A DNA stretch of 64,000 nt from Bacteroidales bacterium (GCA_035647615.1 DASRND010000036.1:124001-188000); one strand, 5' to 3'; numbered from the stretch's first letter, positions 47,098-55,914 are shown. Program-made: numbers and translations. The notes: generated from the letters alone by a model not told the origin.

Positions 47098-48510
47098 ATG
47101 ACAGAAGATTTTGATCCTTTCAGCCACGATGTAAACGACCTGGTCGGCAAGTTTGATGAAATGATCAGACAGGATAAGATGTATTTTTTTGACGTTGAGG
47201 AATTTGAAGAGATCATCGACTTTTATCTCGACCAAAATATTACCAAAAAAGCACGCAAGGCCATCGACTATGCCATGCGGCAGCATCCATCGTCGACGGT
47301 TTTTATGTTGCGCAAAGCCCAATATTATGCTGATGTAAACAATACCACCAAAGCTTTGGACATTCTGCACAAGATAGAGGTGCTTGAGCCACAAAATCCG
47401 GAGATATTGGCTACCAAAGGCGCTGTTTACAGCCAGTTGAAGCAATACAAAGAAGCCATCAGCGAGTATGAAAAAGCCATTATCTACTCCGATGAAAAAG
47501 ATGATTTGTACACCCGCATAGCTTTCGAGTATGAAGAAATAAAAGAATACGATCAGGCCATCGAATACCTGGTAAAAGCACTCAAGTTCAATCCCGAAAA
47601 CCAGGGAGTGATTTATGAACTGGCGTTTTGCTATGAGTTGGCTGGGCGCGAGGCTGAAGGCATTGCGTTTTTTGGAGATTTTCTCGACAAGAATCCTTAT
47701 TCTGATATTGCCTGGTTTAATCTGGGGATCGCCTACTCTAACCAACAGCTTTACGAAAAAGCCATCGATGCTTACGAGTTTGTCATCGCCATAACACCTG
47801 ATTTTTCTTCCGCTTATTTCAACAAAGCCAATGCGCTGGCGAATTTGGAGCAATATCAGGAAGCTATCAAATACTACCAGGAAACTCTGGAGATGGAAGT
47901 TGCCGACGGGATGACACATTATTACATCGGCGAATGTTACGAAAAGCTGGATGATCTCGAAAATGCATACACCAACTACCGCACTGCCGCCAGACTCGAA
48001 CCCGAGGTTTCTGATATCTGGGCCGGACTGGCTATTGTTTCCGATCGTACCGGCAACGGTAAGGCCGCTATAAAATATATCCGCAAAGCTTTATCAATAG
48101 AAGAATCCAACATGGATTTCACCCTAATACTTGCCGACATGTGCGCTCGTTATGGTAAACTTGACGAGGCTATCACCCATTATCAGGATGCCGTCAAGCG
48201 CGAGGCAGAACATCCGGATGTGTGGCTCGAATATTCGGGTATGTGGTACGATTTGCAAGATCTGAAGCAAGCCATCGAAGTGATCATGCGCGGCATCGAA
48301 GCACAGCCATCCAACGCAGATCAATATTATCGTCTGGCAGGGTATCTGGCTAAAAAAGGTCGTACCAAAGAAGCGTATCAGAATTTTGAAATCGCGCTGC
48401 ACATGGACGCTACGGCTTATGAACAATTCTTCGAATACTTCCCGGAGCTCAAACGGGACCTTCAGTTTCACAATCTTATCGATCAATACAAGAAAAACAC
48501 AGACGCATGA
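47098..48510 (+). CDS. Tetratricopeptide repeat protein
   Basis: A 470-residue protein built almost wholly of TPR helices, about eleven units (for example Y-K-E-A-I-S-E-Y-E-K-A-I, Y-D-Q-A-I-E-Y-L-V-K-A-L, Y-E-K-A-I-D-A-Y). There is no signal peptide or membrane segment, so it is probably a cytoplasmic scaffold. Its TGA overlaps the ATG of the DUF368 gene by 4 bases. A related TPR-DUF368-aroE order is common in Bacteroidota. Partner unknown. Confidence 0.88.
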   Translation: MTEDFDPFSHDVNDLVGKFDEMIRQDKMYFFDVEEFEEIIDFYLDQNITKKARKAIDYAMRQHPSSTVFMLRKAQYYADVNNTTKALDILHKIEVLEPQNPEILATKGAVYSQLKQYKEAISEYEKAIIYSDEKDDLYTRIAFEYEEIKEYDQAIEYLVKALKFNPENQGVIYELAFCYELAGREAEGIAFFGDFLDKNPYSDIAWFNLGIAYSNQQLYEKAIDAYEFVIAITPDFSSAYFNKANALANLEQYQEAIKYYQETLEMEVADGMTHYYIGECYEKLDDLENAYTNYRTAARLEPEVSDIWAGLAIVSDRTGNGKAAIKYIRKALSIEESNMDFTLILADMCARYGKLDEAITHYQDAVKREAEHPDVWLEYSGMWYDLQDLKQAIEVIMRGIEAQPSNADQYYRLAGYLAKKGRTKEAYQNFEIALHMDATAYEQFFEYFPELKRDLQFHNLIDQYKKNTDA

Positions 48511-49421
48511 TGAAATACCTCACCCTGGTGCTCAAGGGCATGGCCATGGGCGCTGCCGACGTGGTGCCAGGGGTTAGCGGCGGAACTATTGCTTTTATCA
48601 CAGGCATCTACGAAGAACTGATCTTTTCGATCAAAAGCATCAATTATCCAAATCTGAAACTTCTTTTCCGGGGCAAAGTAGCTGCTTTCTGGAAAGCCAT
48701 CAATGGTACATTTCTGCTGAGCATCGTTGTGGGCATCGGCATCAGCGTACTTTCGCTGGCACGGCTGCTCACCTTTATCCTCGAAAACTACCCGGAGCTT
48801 ATCTGGTCGTTTTTCTTCGGGCTTATCGTGGCTTCGGCCATTTATGTGGCCAAACAAATTAAAGTTTGGAATCTCTCCACCTGGCTTTCGCTCCTGGCGG
48901 GCATTGTGGTTGCTTACGTCATCACCGAAATCACACCCGCCGAAACCACCGACGCCTGGTGGTTTATCTTTCTCTCGGGAGCCATCGCCATCTGCGCCAT
49001 GATTTTGCCCGGAATCTCCGGCAGTTTTATTCTTTTGTTGCTGGGCAAATACACCTACATCATGGGCGCTGTGAGCGAATTAAAAATCGGCATCCTGGCT
49101 ATTTTTCTCGCCGGAGCCGTAGTGGGAATTGTTTCGTTTTCTAATGTGCTTGCTTTTTTATTAAAAAAATATCATCACCAGACCATCGCACTCCTGGCGG
49201 GTTTTATGGCCGGCTCACTCAACAAAGTGTGGCCCTGGAAAAACGATATTGAGATGTTCGGCGTGCTCAAGCCGCTGTTGCAGGAAAACGTACTGCCACA
49301 CAACTATACCGGCGATCCGCATCTTTACGGCGCCATCTTGCTGGCCATAGTGGGCTTTGTGTTGATCTTTGCCATCGAATGGCTTGCTACACGCAAACAA
49401 ACTTCGACGCCGGAATTATAA
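48507..49421 (+). CDS. popT: DUF368 undecaprenyl-phosphate translocase (PopT-type)
   Basis: A 304-residue membrane protein with about eight to nine segments and the DUF368 signatures G-M-A-M-G-A-A-D-V-V-P-G-V-S-G-G-T-I-A and A-M-I-L-P-G-I-S-G-S-F-I-L. DUF368 proteins have been identified as polyprenyl-phosphate (C55-P) flippases that recycle the lipid carrier for peptidoglycan and surface glycans. Translation is coupled to the TPR gene. Its last 28 coding bases are repeated, with one change, at 49438-49465. Confidence 0.85.
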   Translation: MMKYLTLVLKGMAMGAADVVPGVSGGTIAFITGIYEELIFSIKSINYPNLKLLFRGKVAAFWKAINGTFLLSIVVGIGISVLSLARLLTFILENYPELIWSFFFGLIVASAIYVAKQIKVWNLSTWLSLLAGIVVAYVITEITPAETTDAWWFIFLSGAIAICAMILPGISGSFILLLLGKYTYIMGAVSELKIGILAIFLAGAVVGIVSFSNVLAFLLKKYHHQTIALLAGFMAGSLNKVWPWKNDIEMFGVLKPLLQENVLPHNYTGDPHLYGAILLAIVGFVLIFAIEWLATRKQTSTPEL

Positions 49422-49466
49422 TGAGCCGCTGATCTTAGCCATCGAATGGCTTGCCACACGCAAAAG
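49371..49466. repeat. Short direct duplication between popT and aroE
   Basis: GCCATCGAATGGCTTGC-T/C-ACACGCAAA occurs at 49371-49397 (end of popT) and again at 49438-49464, with a spacing of 67 bases and one mismatch. The second copy supplies an in-frame ATG that would falsely extend aroE upstream. Confidence 0.85.
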
Positions 49467-49469
49467 AGT

Positions 49470-50222
49470 ATGAAAACTTACGCCCTTATCGGAAAAACGC
49501 TGACGCACTCATTTTCGAAGGCTTTTTTTGATGAGAAGTTCCTTCGCGAAAACATTGCCAGATGCCGGCATCTCTTAGCACCACTTCCTTCAATCGATGA
49601 GCTGATTCCTTTTATAAATACCGATCCAACTTTGGTGGGCCTCAACGTAACGATACCCTACAAAGAAGCTGTGCTGCCGCTGCTCGACGAGCTGGATCAA
49701 GTTGCCGGCAAAGTTGGCGCTGTTAATACAATCGTGATAAAGCGCCATGGGGAATCTTTATGGCTCAAGGGCTACAACACGGATGTTTTTGGATTTCAAA
49801 ATAGTTGCGAGGGATTAGTACACGCGCAGCATGCTTTGGTGCTTGGATCGGGTGGCGCTGCAAAAGCAGCCCGCTATGTTTTGCAACAAAATGGAATCGA
49901 CTATTTGACGGTTTCACGAAATCCAAAAAACAATAGCCAAATAGCTTATCGCGATGTGAATGCTTCACTTTTAAAAAACCACACTTTAATCATCAACACC
50001 ACACCGCTGGGCATGTTTCCGGATATTGAAGCATGTCCGGCCATCCCCTATCACCTGCTTGGCTCACAACATTTTCTTTTCGATATGATTTACAATCCTG
50101 CCGAAACCGAATTTCTAAAAAGAGGAAAAGCTGCCGGAGCCACCACACAAAACGGCCTGTTGATGCTCACCCTCCAGGCCGAGAAGGCATGGGAGATTTG
50201 GAGTAGCAATTCAGAATTATAA
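49470..50222 (+). CDS. aroE: Shikimate dehydrogenase
   Basis: A 250-residue enzyme reducing 3-dehydroshikimate with NADPH. L-I-G-K-T-L-T-H-S-F-S-K near residue 5 binds shikimate, N-V-T-I-P-Y-K-E carries the catalytic lysine, G-A-V-N-T-I, a Rossmann motif V-L-G-S-G-G-A-A-K-A-A-R and the C-terminal N-G-L-L-M-L-T-L-Q-A. The ATG at 49470 fits the family; an upstream frame from 49446 uses duplicated popT sequence. The last 15 codons have a near-identical second copy at 55218-55262. Confidence 0.93.
   Translation: MKTYALIGKTLTHSFSKAFFDEKFLRENIARCRHLLAPLPSIDELIPFINTDPTLVGLNVTIPYKEAVLPLLDELDQVAGKVGAVNTIVIKRHGESLWLKGYNTDVFGFQNSCEGLVHAQHALVLGSGGAAKAARYVLQQNGIDYLTVSRNPKNNSQIAYRDVNASLLKNHTLIINTTPLGMFPDIEACPAIPYHLLGSQHFLFDMIYNPAETEFLKRGKAAGATTQNGLLMLTLQAEKAWEIWSSNSEL
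50163..50207 (+). repeat. aroE 3'-end direct repeat, left copy
   Basis: 45 bases of the aroE C-terminal coding region that recur at 55218-55262 with two mismatches. The two copies flank the two type IX cargo genes. Here the frame reads M-L-T-L-Q-A-E-K-A-W-E-I-W-S-S and continues N-S-E-L to a TAA. Confidence 0.9.
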
Positions 50223-50317
50223 TTGAATACGAATATCGAATAAAGCCTGCCCTGCGGTGGCTGAGCTTGTCGAAGCCAGCGTAGCCGAACCAAGCCAAAG
50301 GGAATATCGAATTTAGA
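50222..50317. repeat. Dispersed intergenic repeat, copy 2 (after aroE)
   Basis: Its complement contains GGCTTGGTTCGGCTACGCT, GGCTTCGACAAGCTCAGCC, ACCGCAGGGCAGGCTTTATT and CGATATTCGTATTCAATT, matching the element at 4738-4916 in reverse orientation. It abuts the aroE stop, at the left edge of the region between the two aroE-end copies. Confidence 0.7.
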
Positions 50318-50323
50318 CCCGGC

Positions 50324-50383
50324 AAAAAAAATGTTGAAAATCAGAATCCTTTTTAGGGTCGGGGTAAATTCTGATTTTCAACA
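50324..50383 (-). terminator. Strong terminator of the 533-residue cargo gene
   Basis: A perfect 16-bp stem (TGTTGAAAATCAGAAT / ATTCTGATTTTCAACA; 50332-50347 with 50368-50383) around a 20-base loop. On the minus strand it is followed by a run of eight T. Confidence 0.85.
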
Positions 50384-50421
50384 GTTATAGTTTTCTTGGA
50401 AACACTAAATATTACGCCATC

Positions 50422-52023
50422 TTATTGAATAATAAACTTCGCCTTTCCTCTCGCTTCACCATTGCTGAAAACGATAGCGAGATACACACCCGGTGCCCAG
50501 GCTGAAACCTGCAGTTCGGTATCCTGCTGGTCTTTGTAAACCTTTTGGCTGTGCACTATTCTGCCCAGGTTGTCGAAGCAGCGCAGCTCCATATTTTGGT
50601 GGTGGCCGGTGTTGGCAAACTCCAGCGTTAGCTTTCCGTGTGTTACCGGGTTGGGATACGCCTTTACCGGTATCCAGCGCAGGCTCTCGTAGTAAACATC
50701 CGGTGGTGGCAACTCATTTACATTTACCGGCGTAAGGCAGGCGGTAAGGTCTAAAGTTGACGACTGGATGGTGTGCGGACACAAGCTGTCGTACACCCGC
50801 TGCGTAGTATCAAAAGCAACCGACTCCAGGTCTGCATTTATTTTGCGCAGGAGTATGTCGAACCACAAAGAGTTGTTTTGTTTCTTAGCACCTGCTAAAA
50901 CAAAGTTATCATCATAGGTTTTATGTAGCGCTATGGTTATAGGATAAAATGATGATTCAGTGTGAAACTTATAAACATTCCCGGAAGTATCAATAATAAT
51001 TTCACCAATTGGATTATCTACTTTATCCGGTCCAAAAAAGGAAATCATTAAAAGAAGAGAATCATTGATTCTTTCAATTTCGCCAGCGGAACTGGTTATT
51101 ACATCTGAACCTATAGAGTCGTTTGGAATATCTACATACTTCAATTCCTTTCCATCTGTTTTTATAAACATCATGGACGAAGCAATCTCATATAACGCTG
51201 GTAGAGTGTATCTTGCACCCACAGCCATAATAATGCTATCATTTACAGGAAACAAGCTGCCAGCCATCCCAATGACACTGTCTTCAACCATGAAAGGAAT
51301 AACGAATTTCTCTTTAAAGGAACTATCTATGCCAATAAACAACGGGCGTAGCCACATATGATTAGGATTATTCGGAAATGGATAGTAGCAATATCCAGCC
51401 ATGTAATAGCTCCCTTTAAAATACAATAAGTGTTCTATGTGGGGAAACTCCATTAATGGATATTTATGCTTGGAAGCGTAAGGTTTCTTCCATAGCTGAT
51501 TACCTGACAAATCAAAAGCTACTAAATGAATTTTAAAGTCAGAGTTCCCTTCATACCATACCAATACAATCAATTCATTGTTGCTATTTATGAGCAGGGA
51601 AGGGGAAAAGCCATGGCTAAAATTATCATCATCCAGCATCTTACACCACACAAGGTTGCCACATACATCCAGCATGGATACATAGGGCCATTGGGCTGTC
51701 TTTGTTTGTACCATCCCACACAAATATTTATTCCCATCGCTATCAAAGCAAGCCTGATTGGTTATCAGAGTATATTCTTCATGCTTTAGTTTTTTATCGT
51801 ATAGGAGGTTTCCGTTTACATCCGTCTTTATGCTCCAGGCATCCCCTTCGTAGCCAATCCAACTGCGACCTGAAACAAACAAACCCTTGTCGTAATCCTC
51901 CATGACATGACGCGCCGATTCATTGCGTGTGGGTACCCCGTGGATAACTTCCCACCGGTAGTTTTGCCCCGCCAGCAGCGTAGGCAGGCATACCAATAAG
52001 AGTTGAAATATGATATTTTTCAT
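50422..52023 (-). CDS. Type IX-secreted protein, 533 residues
   Basis: A signal peptide (hydrophobic run ending L-L-A-G-Q) is followed by about 430 residues of repeated beta strands with W and Y, suggestive of a beta-propeller, for example D-V-C-G-N-L-V-W-C-K-M-L and F-D-L-S-G-N-Q-L-W-K-K-P. The type IX sorting domain is at about 450-533: V-K-A-Y-P-N-P-V-T-H-G-K-L-T-L, L-G-R-I-V-H, A-P-G-V-Y-L-A and a G-K-A-K-F-I-I-Q end. No enzyme motif is visible. It follows the 886-residue cargo gene after 55 bases holding a perfect hairpin, and is probably co-transcribed. Confidence 0.8.
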   Translation of the reverse strand: MKNIIFQLLLVCLPTLLAGQNYRWEVIHGVPTRNESARHVMEDYDKGLFVSGRSWIGYEGDAWSIKTDVNGNLLYDKKLKHEEYTLITNQACFDSDGNKYLCGMVQTKTAQWPYVSMLDVCGNLVWCKMLDDDNFSHGFSPSLLINSNNELIVLVWYEGNSDFKIHLVAFDLSGNQLWKKPYASKHKYPLMEFPHIEHLLYFKGSYYMAGYCYYPFPNNPNHMWLRPLFIGIDSSFKEKFVIPFMVEDSVIGMAGSLFPVNDSIIMAVGARYTLPALYEIASSMMFIKTDGKELKYVDIPNDSIGSDVITSSAGEIERINDSLLLMISFFGPDKVDNPIGEIIIDTSGNVYKFHTESSFYPITIALHKTYDDNFVLAGAKKQNNSLWFDILLRKINADLESVAFDTTQRVYDSLCPHTIQSSTLDLTACLTPVNVNELPPPDVYYESLRWIPVKAYPNPVTHGKLTLEFANTGHHQNMELRCFDNLGRIVHSQKVYKDQQDTELQVSAWAPGVYLAIVFSNGEARGKAKFIIQ

Positions 52024-52039
52024 CTTTATATGTTATTAA

Positions 52040-52070
52040 CGAATCCCGTGGCCGGTGGCCACGGGATTCG
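52040..52070. other. Perfect 14-bp hairpin between the two cargo genes
   Basis: CGAATCCCGTGGCC pairs with GGCCACGGGATTCG around GGT. There is no T-run on either side, so it is not a standard terminator. It could protect or process the dicistronic mRNA, or be a REP-like palindrome. Confidence 0.75.
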
Positions 52071-52078
52071 GGTTAATA

Positions 52079-54739
52079 CTAACGGGCTAAAGTAAATTTG
52101 GTACTTTCGATCAGCTTTCCGTTGCGCATCAGCGACACCACATACAATCCCGGCTTCCAGCCACGGGTATCGAGGGTTAGCTCGTCCTGCATGTTCCCGG
52201 TTTGGCCGGCATATACAAGATGGCCCTGCTGGCTCCTTACTTCGATGCCTGCCATACCTTCGTTTTCCATCTGGTAGCTAAGTATCACATAATCCTTTGC
52301 CGGGTTAGGCTTCACCATCAGGTATTGCGGCGGCTTTGCCTCAAGCAGCTTGTTATAGGTATCGGCGGCTTCGGCAGCCTTGTACATATCCGGCAGAATC
52401 ACCGGTTCGAGGTATTCCGTCATCGCCAAGGCACGCAGCACGTTCCGTGAAAATACTGCCGACAGCCCGTTACCCGCTGCTACCATCCCGCTTAGTTGGG
52501 CTAACGCCAGGTTATCGGGTTGCAACACGTGCAGGGTATCTGCCTGCAATTCGGCCTGAAGTTGGTAGTAAGCAGCCAGTTGCTCATGTGCCTGTTGTTG
52601 TGCGGCAGTCAGATCAAACGAGGCAGGTATGCCGCTCAAAACGGCTGCGCCCGCCTGCGTGGCGTTGTGCTGTAGCTTCAAAAACGCCAGCAGATATTTG
52701 CTGTGCAGTGCATCATCGCTTTCGAGCAAAATATATAAATCAGTTAGCGCTGCTGCAGCATCGAGGGTGTCGGCCAGAAAGGAGGCTGCCAGTGCGCTGA
52801 AAGCACTGCTTTTCTTAAGCTGCCATGCTGCCAGTTTTGCCCCTGTTTCTTCGCGCAACGATACAAGGCTGCGTCCCTGCAATATCTGCGCAATCATATA
52901 ATCGGGTAAAGGCTCCCAGCGGTCGGCTAATTGTTGCAATAGGTACTCCGACTTGGCGCTGTGGGGGTTGGCAACCATGATGTCGCGCATCAGCGCTCCT
53001 GGCAATACCTCCTCTTTATTTATCGCAGCACTTACCACCGTATCCGAAAGCCAGGGTGAGGTATTCATCAGCAGGCTATACAGCTCCATAGTTTCGGGTG
53101 GCGTGCTGCCAAATACTTCTGCCTCCAGTTGTGGTGTATTGCCGGCATCCGTTAGTGCATCAAGGATGCTTTGCAATGAATCGGCATTGCTGGCAGCCTC
53201 ATTTATAGTGGCCAGCAAGGCTTCAGTGTTGTTGTTACCGCCGCCTCCTACAAGATGTGACGGGCAGCCCAATTCAAAAGTCCAATCATTTAGGACATCA
53301 ACAACAGTAACAGAATGACGCGTATAATCCACTGGTATTAGTCTTGGATTTGAGGGTAACGCATTATTAGGAACATAGTAAATTATATGATTGGCCTGGT
53401 TGTTAATGTCGTCAAAGTCACCATCGGGTCTGGGGCTTTCGATATAAAAGAGGTTACCCGCCATATCCTTGGGATCTTCTGTTCCGGCGCCCTGGTGGGC
53501 GGCAATGCCCTGTTCGGGCGTTTCGAGGCCGGTGGGGATCGTGATCACAATGTCGTTGTTGCACACATCAAAGTCGTTACACTTTATGCACAGGCCGGTG
53601 AGGCCGCTGCGGCTCCGGTTCTCGTTTTGCGCTACAATGCCATAGTCAAGCCCCACAAGAATGTTGCGATAGATTTCGTTGGGGTTGCTTCCCGAGCGGT
53701 TTATCACAATACCATTGCCCCGCCGCACCGAAGGCTGTGGGTTGATAAAGCTGTTTTCTTCTACCTGGTAGCCGGTACACTGGTCTAGATACACCCCATA
53801 GTTCTCATAAAAGGGGCTTGCATTTTGCCAAGGTTCAAAGTGGCACAGCACTATTTTGTCGCCGGTTGTTCCAGAGGAATAAACGCCCCGTACGTTGTTG
53901 TAAAATCCGCATTCGTCCACTGTTACCTTGTTCAGTGGCTGGGTACCCAGCACCTTGATGCCATACAACAGGTTGCTGAAAGTAGTGGTGTAAACCCCGG
54001 CATTGTTGGTTCCATTTACCAAAAACCGGGAGCCTGTGGCTTCTATGCCGGTAAGTACCATAGGAGCAGCCATTCGGTTGTCAGCAATTGTTACATTGGT
54101 AAAACCAATACCATTGATGAGTTGCATTTTAAACAGCGCATCGGGTGGCTGGGCACCGCCGTAGCCATCGCTGATGGTTACGTTACAATTCAGAAATTCG
54201 CTGAAGGACGACCCTGCACTATAGGGATAAAACCAGGCTGCTACTGTATTGTTAATCAGGTTACCGTCATCAACCCGCACATACCCGCCTGAATATTCCC
54301 ACATCGTATCATCGCTGTTTTCGCGTATTCTGGTGGCTTTAACAGCACATTTGGCATTTGAAACCGTACCTCCATATCTTAAACTAACATATCCCTGGAA
54401 AAACAGGCTCGATGCATTGTTGTTGCCCCACACCTCTATGCCTTCCCAGTAGCCATCACCGCTGTCGGTAATGGTAGCGCCCAATACGAATAATTTTGCC
54501 TGCCGTTGCACCACCATTTTATGGTCTGCCGGCATGTGCAGAACACAGCCCGATAACAGGGTTAATGTTACCCCCGGTTCCACAATAATGTCGTTGCAGG
54601 CAAATATTTCGCCCGTAAACCAGGTGTCGCTGCTAATGACGAGGGGTTCAGAAGAGCCAGGCGGTTGTCCAACGGCCTGCTTATTTGCTGCCGACGCCAA
54701 AATCAAAATGGCAGCTATTAAAAAATAAATCTGTTTCAT
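52079..54739 (-). CDS. Type IX-secreted right-handed beta-helix protein, 886 residues
   Basis: A signal peptide (1 to about 24) is followed by a right-handed parallel beta-helix region (about 60-400) with short turns such as N-D-I-I-V-E-P-G-V-T-L, V-S-L-R-Y-G-G-T-V-S-N-A-K and I-V-I-N-R-S-G-S-N-P-N-E-I-Y-R-N. Then comes an Ala-rich helical region (about 500-800), and a type IX sorting domain (about 806-886): L-M-V-K-P-N-P-A-K-D-Y-V-I-L, K-P-G-L-Y-V-V-S-L and a K-F-T-L-A-R end. The helix fold suggests polysaccharide binding or adhesion; no lyase catalytic set can be read. A CTGTT repeat tract lies about 150-220 bases upstream. Confidence 0.82.
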   Translation of the reverse strand: MKQIYFLIAAILILASAANKQAVGQPPGSSEPLVISSDTWFTGEIFACNDIIVEPGVTLTLLSGCVLHMPADHKMVVQRQAKLFVLGATITDSGDGYWEGIEVWGNNNASSLFFQGYVSLRYGGTVSNAKCAVKATRIRENSDDTMWEYSGGYVRVDDGNLINNTVAAWFYPYSAGSSFSEFLNCNVTISDGYGGAQPPDALFKMQLINGIGFTNVTIADNRMAAPMVLTGIEATGSRFLVNGTNNAGVYTTTFSNLLYGIKVLGTQPLNKVTVDECGFYNNVRGVYSSGTTGDKIVLCHFEPWQNASPFYENYGVYLDQCTGYQVEENSFINPQPSVRRGNGIVINRSGSNPNEIYRNILVGLDYGIVAQNENRSRSGLTGLCIKCNDFDVCNNDIVITIPTGLETPEQGIAAHQGAGTEDPKDMAGNLFYIESPRPDGDFDDINNQANHIIYYVPNNALPSNPRLIPVDYTRHSVTVVDVLNDWTFELGCPSHLVGGGGNNNTEALLATINEAASNADSLQSILDALTDAGNTPQLEAEVFGSTPPETMELYSLLMNTSPWLSDTVVSAAINKEEVLPGALMRDIMVANPHSAKSEYLLQQLADRWEPLPDYMIAQILQGRSLVSLREETGAKLAAWQLKKSSAFSALAASFLADTLDAAAALTDLYILLESDDALHSKYLLAFLKLQHNATQAGAAVLSGIPASFDLTAAQQQAHEQLAAYYQLQAELQADTLHVLQPDNLALAQLSGMVAAGNGLSAVFSRNVLRALAMTEYLEPVILPDMYKAAEAADTYNKLLEAKPPQYLMVKPNPAKDYVILSYQMENEGMAGIEVRSQQGHLVYAGQTGNMQDELTLDTRGWKPGLYVVSLMRNGKLIESTKFTLAR

Positions 54740-54885
54740 AGAGATAAGATTTTAAAAGTTTTGAAAAAATGATGTTTTGAAAATGAAATCGGTGCTTAGC
54801 GAGAGCTGTCAACCTGATTATGGAGGATACTTCAATCGGGAAAATGCAACTTTGAAATAGCGGGGGTAGGTATGTTTTATTTGTT

Positions 54886-54960
54886 CTGTTCTGTTCTGTT
54901 CTGTTCTGTTCTGTTCTGTTCTGTTCTGTTCTGTTCTGTTCTGTTCTGTTCTGTTCTGTT
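54886..54960. repeat. Pentanucleotide microsatellite (CTGTT)15
   Basis: Fifteen uninterrupted CTGTT units, preceded by a degenerate TTGTT. Gain or loss of a unit changes spacing by 5 bases, about half a helical turn, upstream of the beta-helix cargo gene. This is typical of slip-strand phase variation. Confidence 0.95.
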
Positions 54961-55217
54961 AACCGCATGCCAGATGAATTAGCCACCCAAAACAACTGAC
55001 TCTCAGAGACCACTCCGGAAAGTGGGAAAAAAATATGGGAACGCCTTTTCATTTACCTGCTACAATAATTAGTTCATAACGTTTTTTTTAAGGCAACAAA
55101 GTTAAAAAATATTAATTATCAAAAACAAAATCTTTTAATAAATAAATAATTATTGCCCCCTGGCTGATCAAATACTCTACCCGACCCGTTAAATTCACTG
55201 CATTAAATGATACACTA

Positions 55218-55262
55218 ATGCTCACCCTCCAGGCCGAGAAGTCATGGGAGATTTGGAATAGC
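55218..55262 (+). repeat. aroE 3'-end direct repeat, right copy
   Basis: A second copy of the last 15 aroE codons, 43 of 45 bases identical. In frame it reads M-L-T-L-Q-A-E-K-S-W-E-I-W-N-S and ends with its own TAA at 55263-55265, so it looks like an original aroE end displaced from the gene. Sequence to its left does not match aroE. Confidence 0.9.
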
Positions 55263-55458
55263 TAACACAAAAACAATTTCTCGATTTACGCACAGCATGA
55301 TAATTCATTTCAATACCAACCCCAGTATTTACTTTTTTAATGTTGATAACTCAACTTCCTGAGGAAGGTTAATAGAATATTTCTGTCGCCAATGAAGCGA
55401 ATGTTAATAAATATTAGAAAATAAACTAGCCGGAATGCTTTATTTTAAAATAAATGTC

Positions 55459-55466
55459 TACTTTTG
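55459..55466 (+). promoter_or_regulatory. -7 element of rplS
   Basis: TACTTTTG followed by CA, a perfect TAnnTTTG match, 32 bases before the rplS ATG. It shares TACTTTTGCA with the hmgA, recR, glmM and rpsA promoters. Confidence 0.55.
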
Positions 55467-55498
55467 CACTCCTTTTGAGAAAAATAAAAGCTACAACA

Positions 55499-55852
55499 AT
55501 GAGCAATAAATCATTATTAACGTTGGTCGATAACCTGACCGTAATTAAAGAGATGCCTGCATTCAAAGCAGGAGATACCGTCACTGTAACGTACAAAATC
55601 AGGGAAGGCGCCAAAGAGCGTTTACAAAAATATCAAGGCGTGGTTCTTCAGCGCAAAGGACAAGGCGCAACCGAAACATTCACCGTACGCAAAATTTCCA
55701 ACAACATAGGTGTGGAAAGAATTTTCCCGGTAGCTTCACCGTTTATCGAGGAAATCGTCGTTAACAAGCGTGGCGTTGTGCGCCGTGCACGTATTTTCTA
55801 CCTACGCGAACTGCGTGGTAAGAAAGCCCGTATCAAAGAGAAAAGAGTATAG
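55499..55852 (+). CDS. rplS: 50S ribosomal protein L19
   Basis: A 117-residue L19: F-K-A-G-D-T-V-T-V near residue 23, [29 protein letters not shown] and the C-terminal [16 protein letters not shown]. It sits at the 30S-50S interface. The ATG at 55499 gives the family N-terminus; an upstream ATG at 55454 would start within the promoter. It is a single gene with its own terminator. Confidence 0.97.
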   Translation: MSNKSLLTLVDNLTVIKEMPAFKAGDTVTVTYKIREGAKERLQKYQGVVLQRKGQGATETFTVRKISNNIGVERIFPVASPFIEEIVVNKRGVVRRARIFYLRELRGKKARIKEKRV

Positions 55853-55879
55853 TTTTTGTTTTTCATAATGTTTGTGTTC

Positions 55880-55906
55880 AAACCCCGCCTTTGGCGGGGT
55901 TTTGTT
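55880..55906 (+). terminator. Terminator of rplS
   Basis: AAACCCCGCC pairs with GGCGGGGTTT around TTT and is followed by TGTTATTT. The stop is 28 bases upstream. Confidence 0.92.
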
Positions 55907-55914
55907 ATTTGGGG

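Larger units (their letters stand above)
54740..55498. other. Long intergenic region: repeat tract, aroE fragment, rplS promoter
   Basis: About 760 bases without a convincing gene. From left to right it holds the upstream region of the beta-helix cargo gene, the (CTGTT) tract at 54886-54960, an AT-rich stretch, the aroE 3'-end copy at 55218-55262 and the rplS promoter. A minus-strand frame at 54681-55052 through the tract is rejected as coding. Confidence 0.7.

Noticed and set aside
49446..49469. Earlier aroE start at 49446
   Set aside because: The extra eight residues come from the duplicated end of the DUF368 gene and do not fit the AroE N-terminus.
54681..55052. A 123-codon minus-strand frame with T-E-Q-N-R repeats across the CTGTT tract
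   Set aside because: The repeats are only the translation of the microsatellite. The frame overlaps the signal peptide region of the cargo gene and has no family resemblance.
50163..55262. Classical integrative element with integrase or tRNA attachment site
   Set aside because: No integrase, excisionase or tRNA gene is present; only the flanking repeat and cargo are seen, so the element type is left open.
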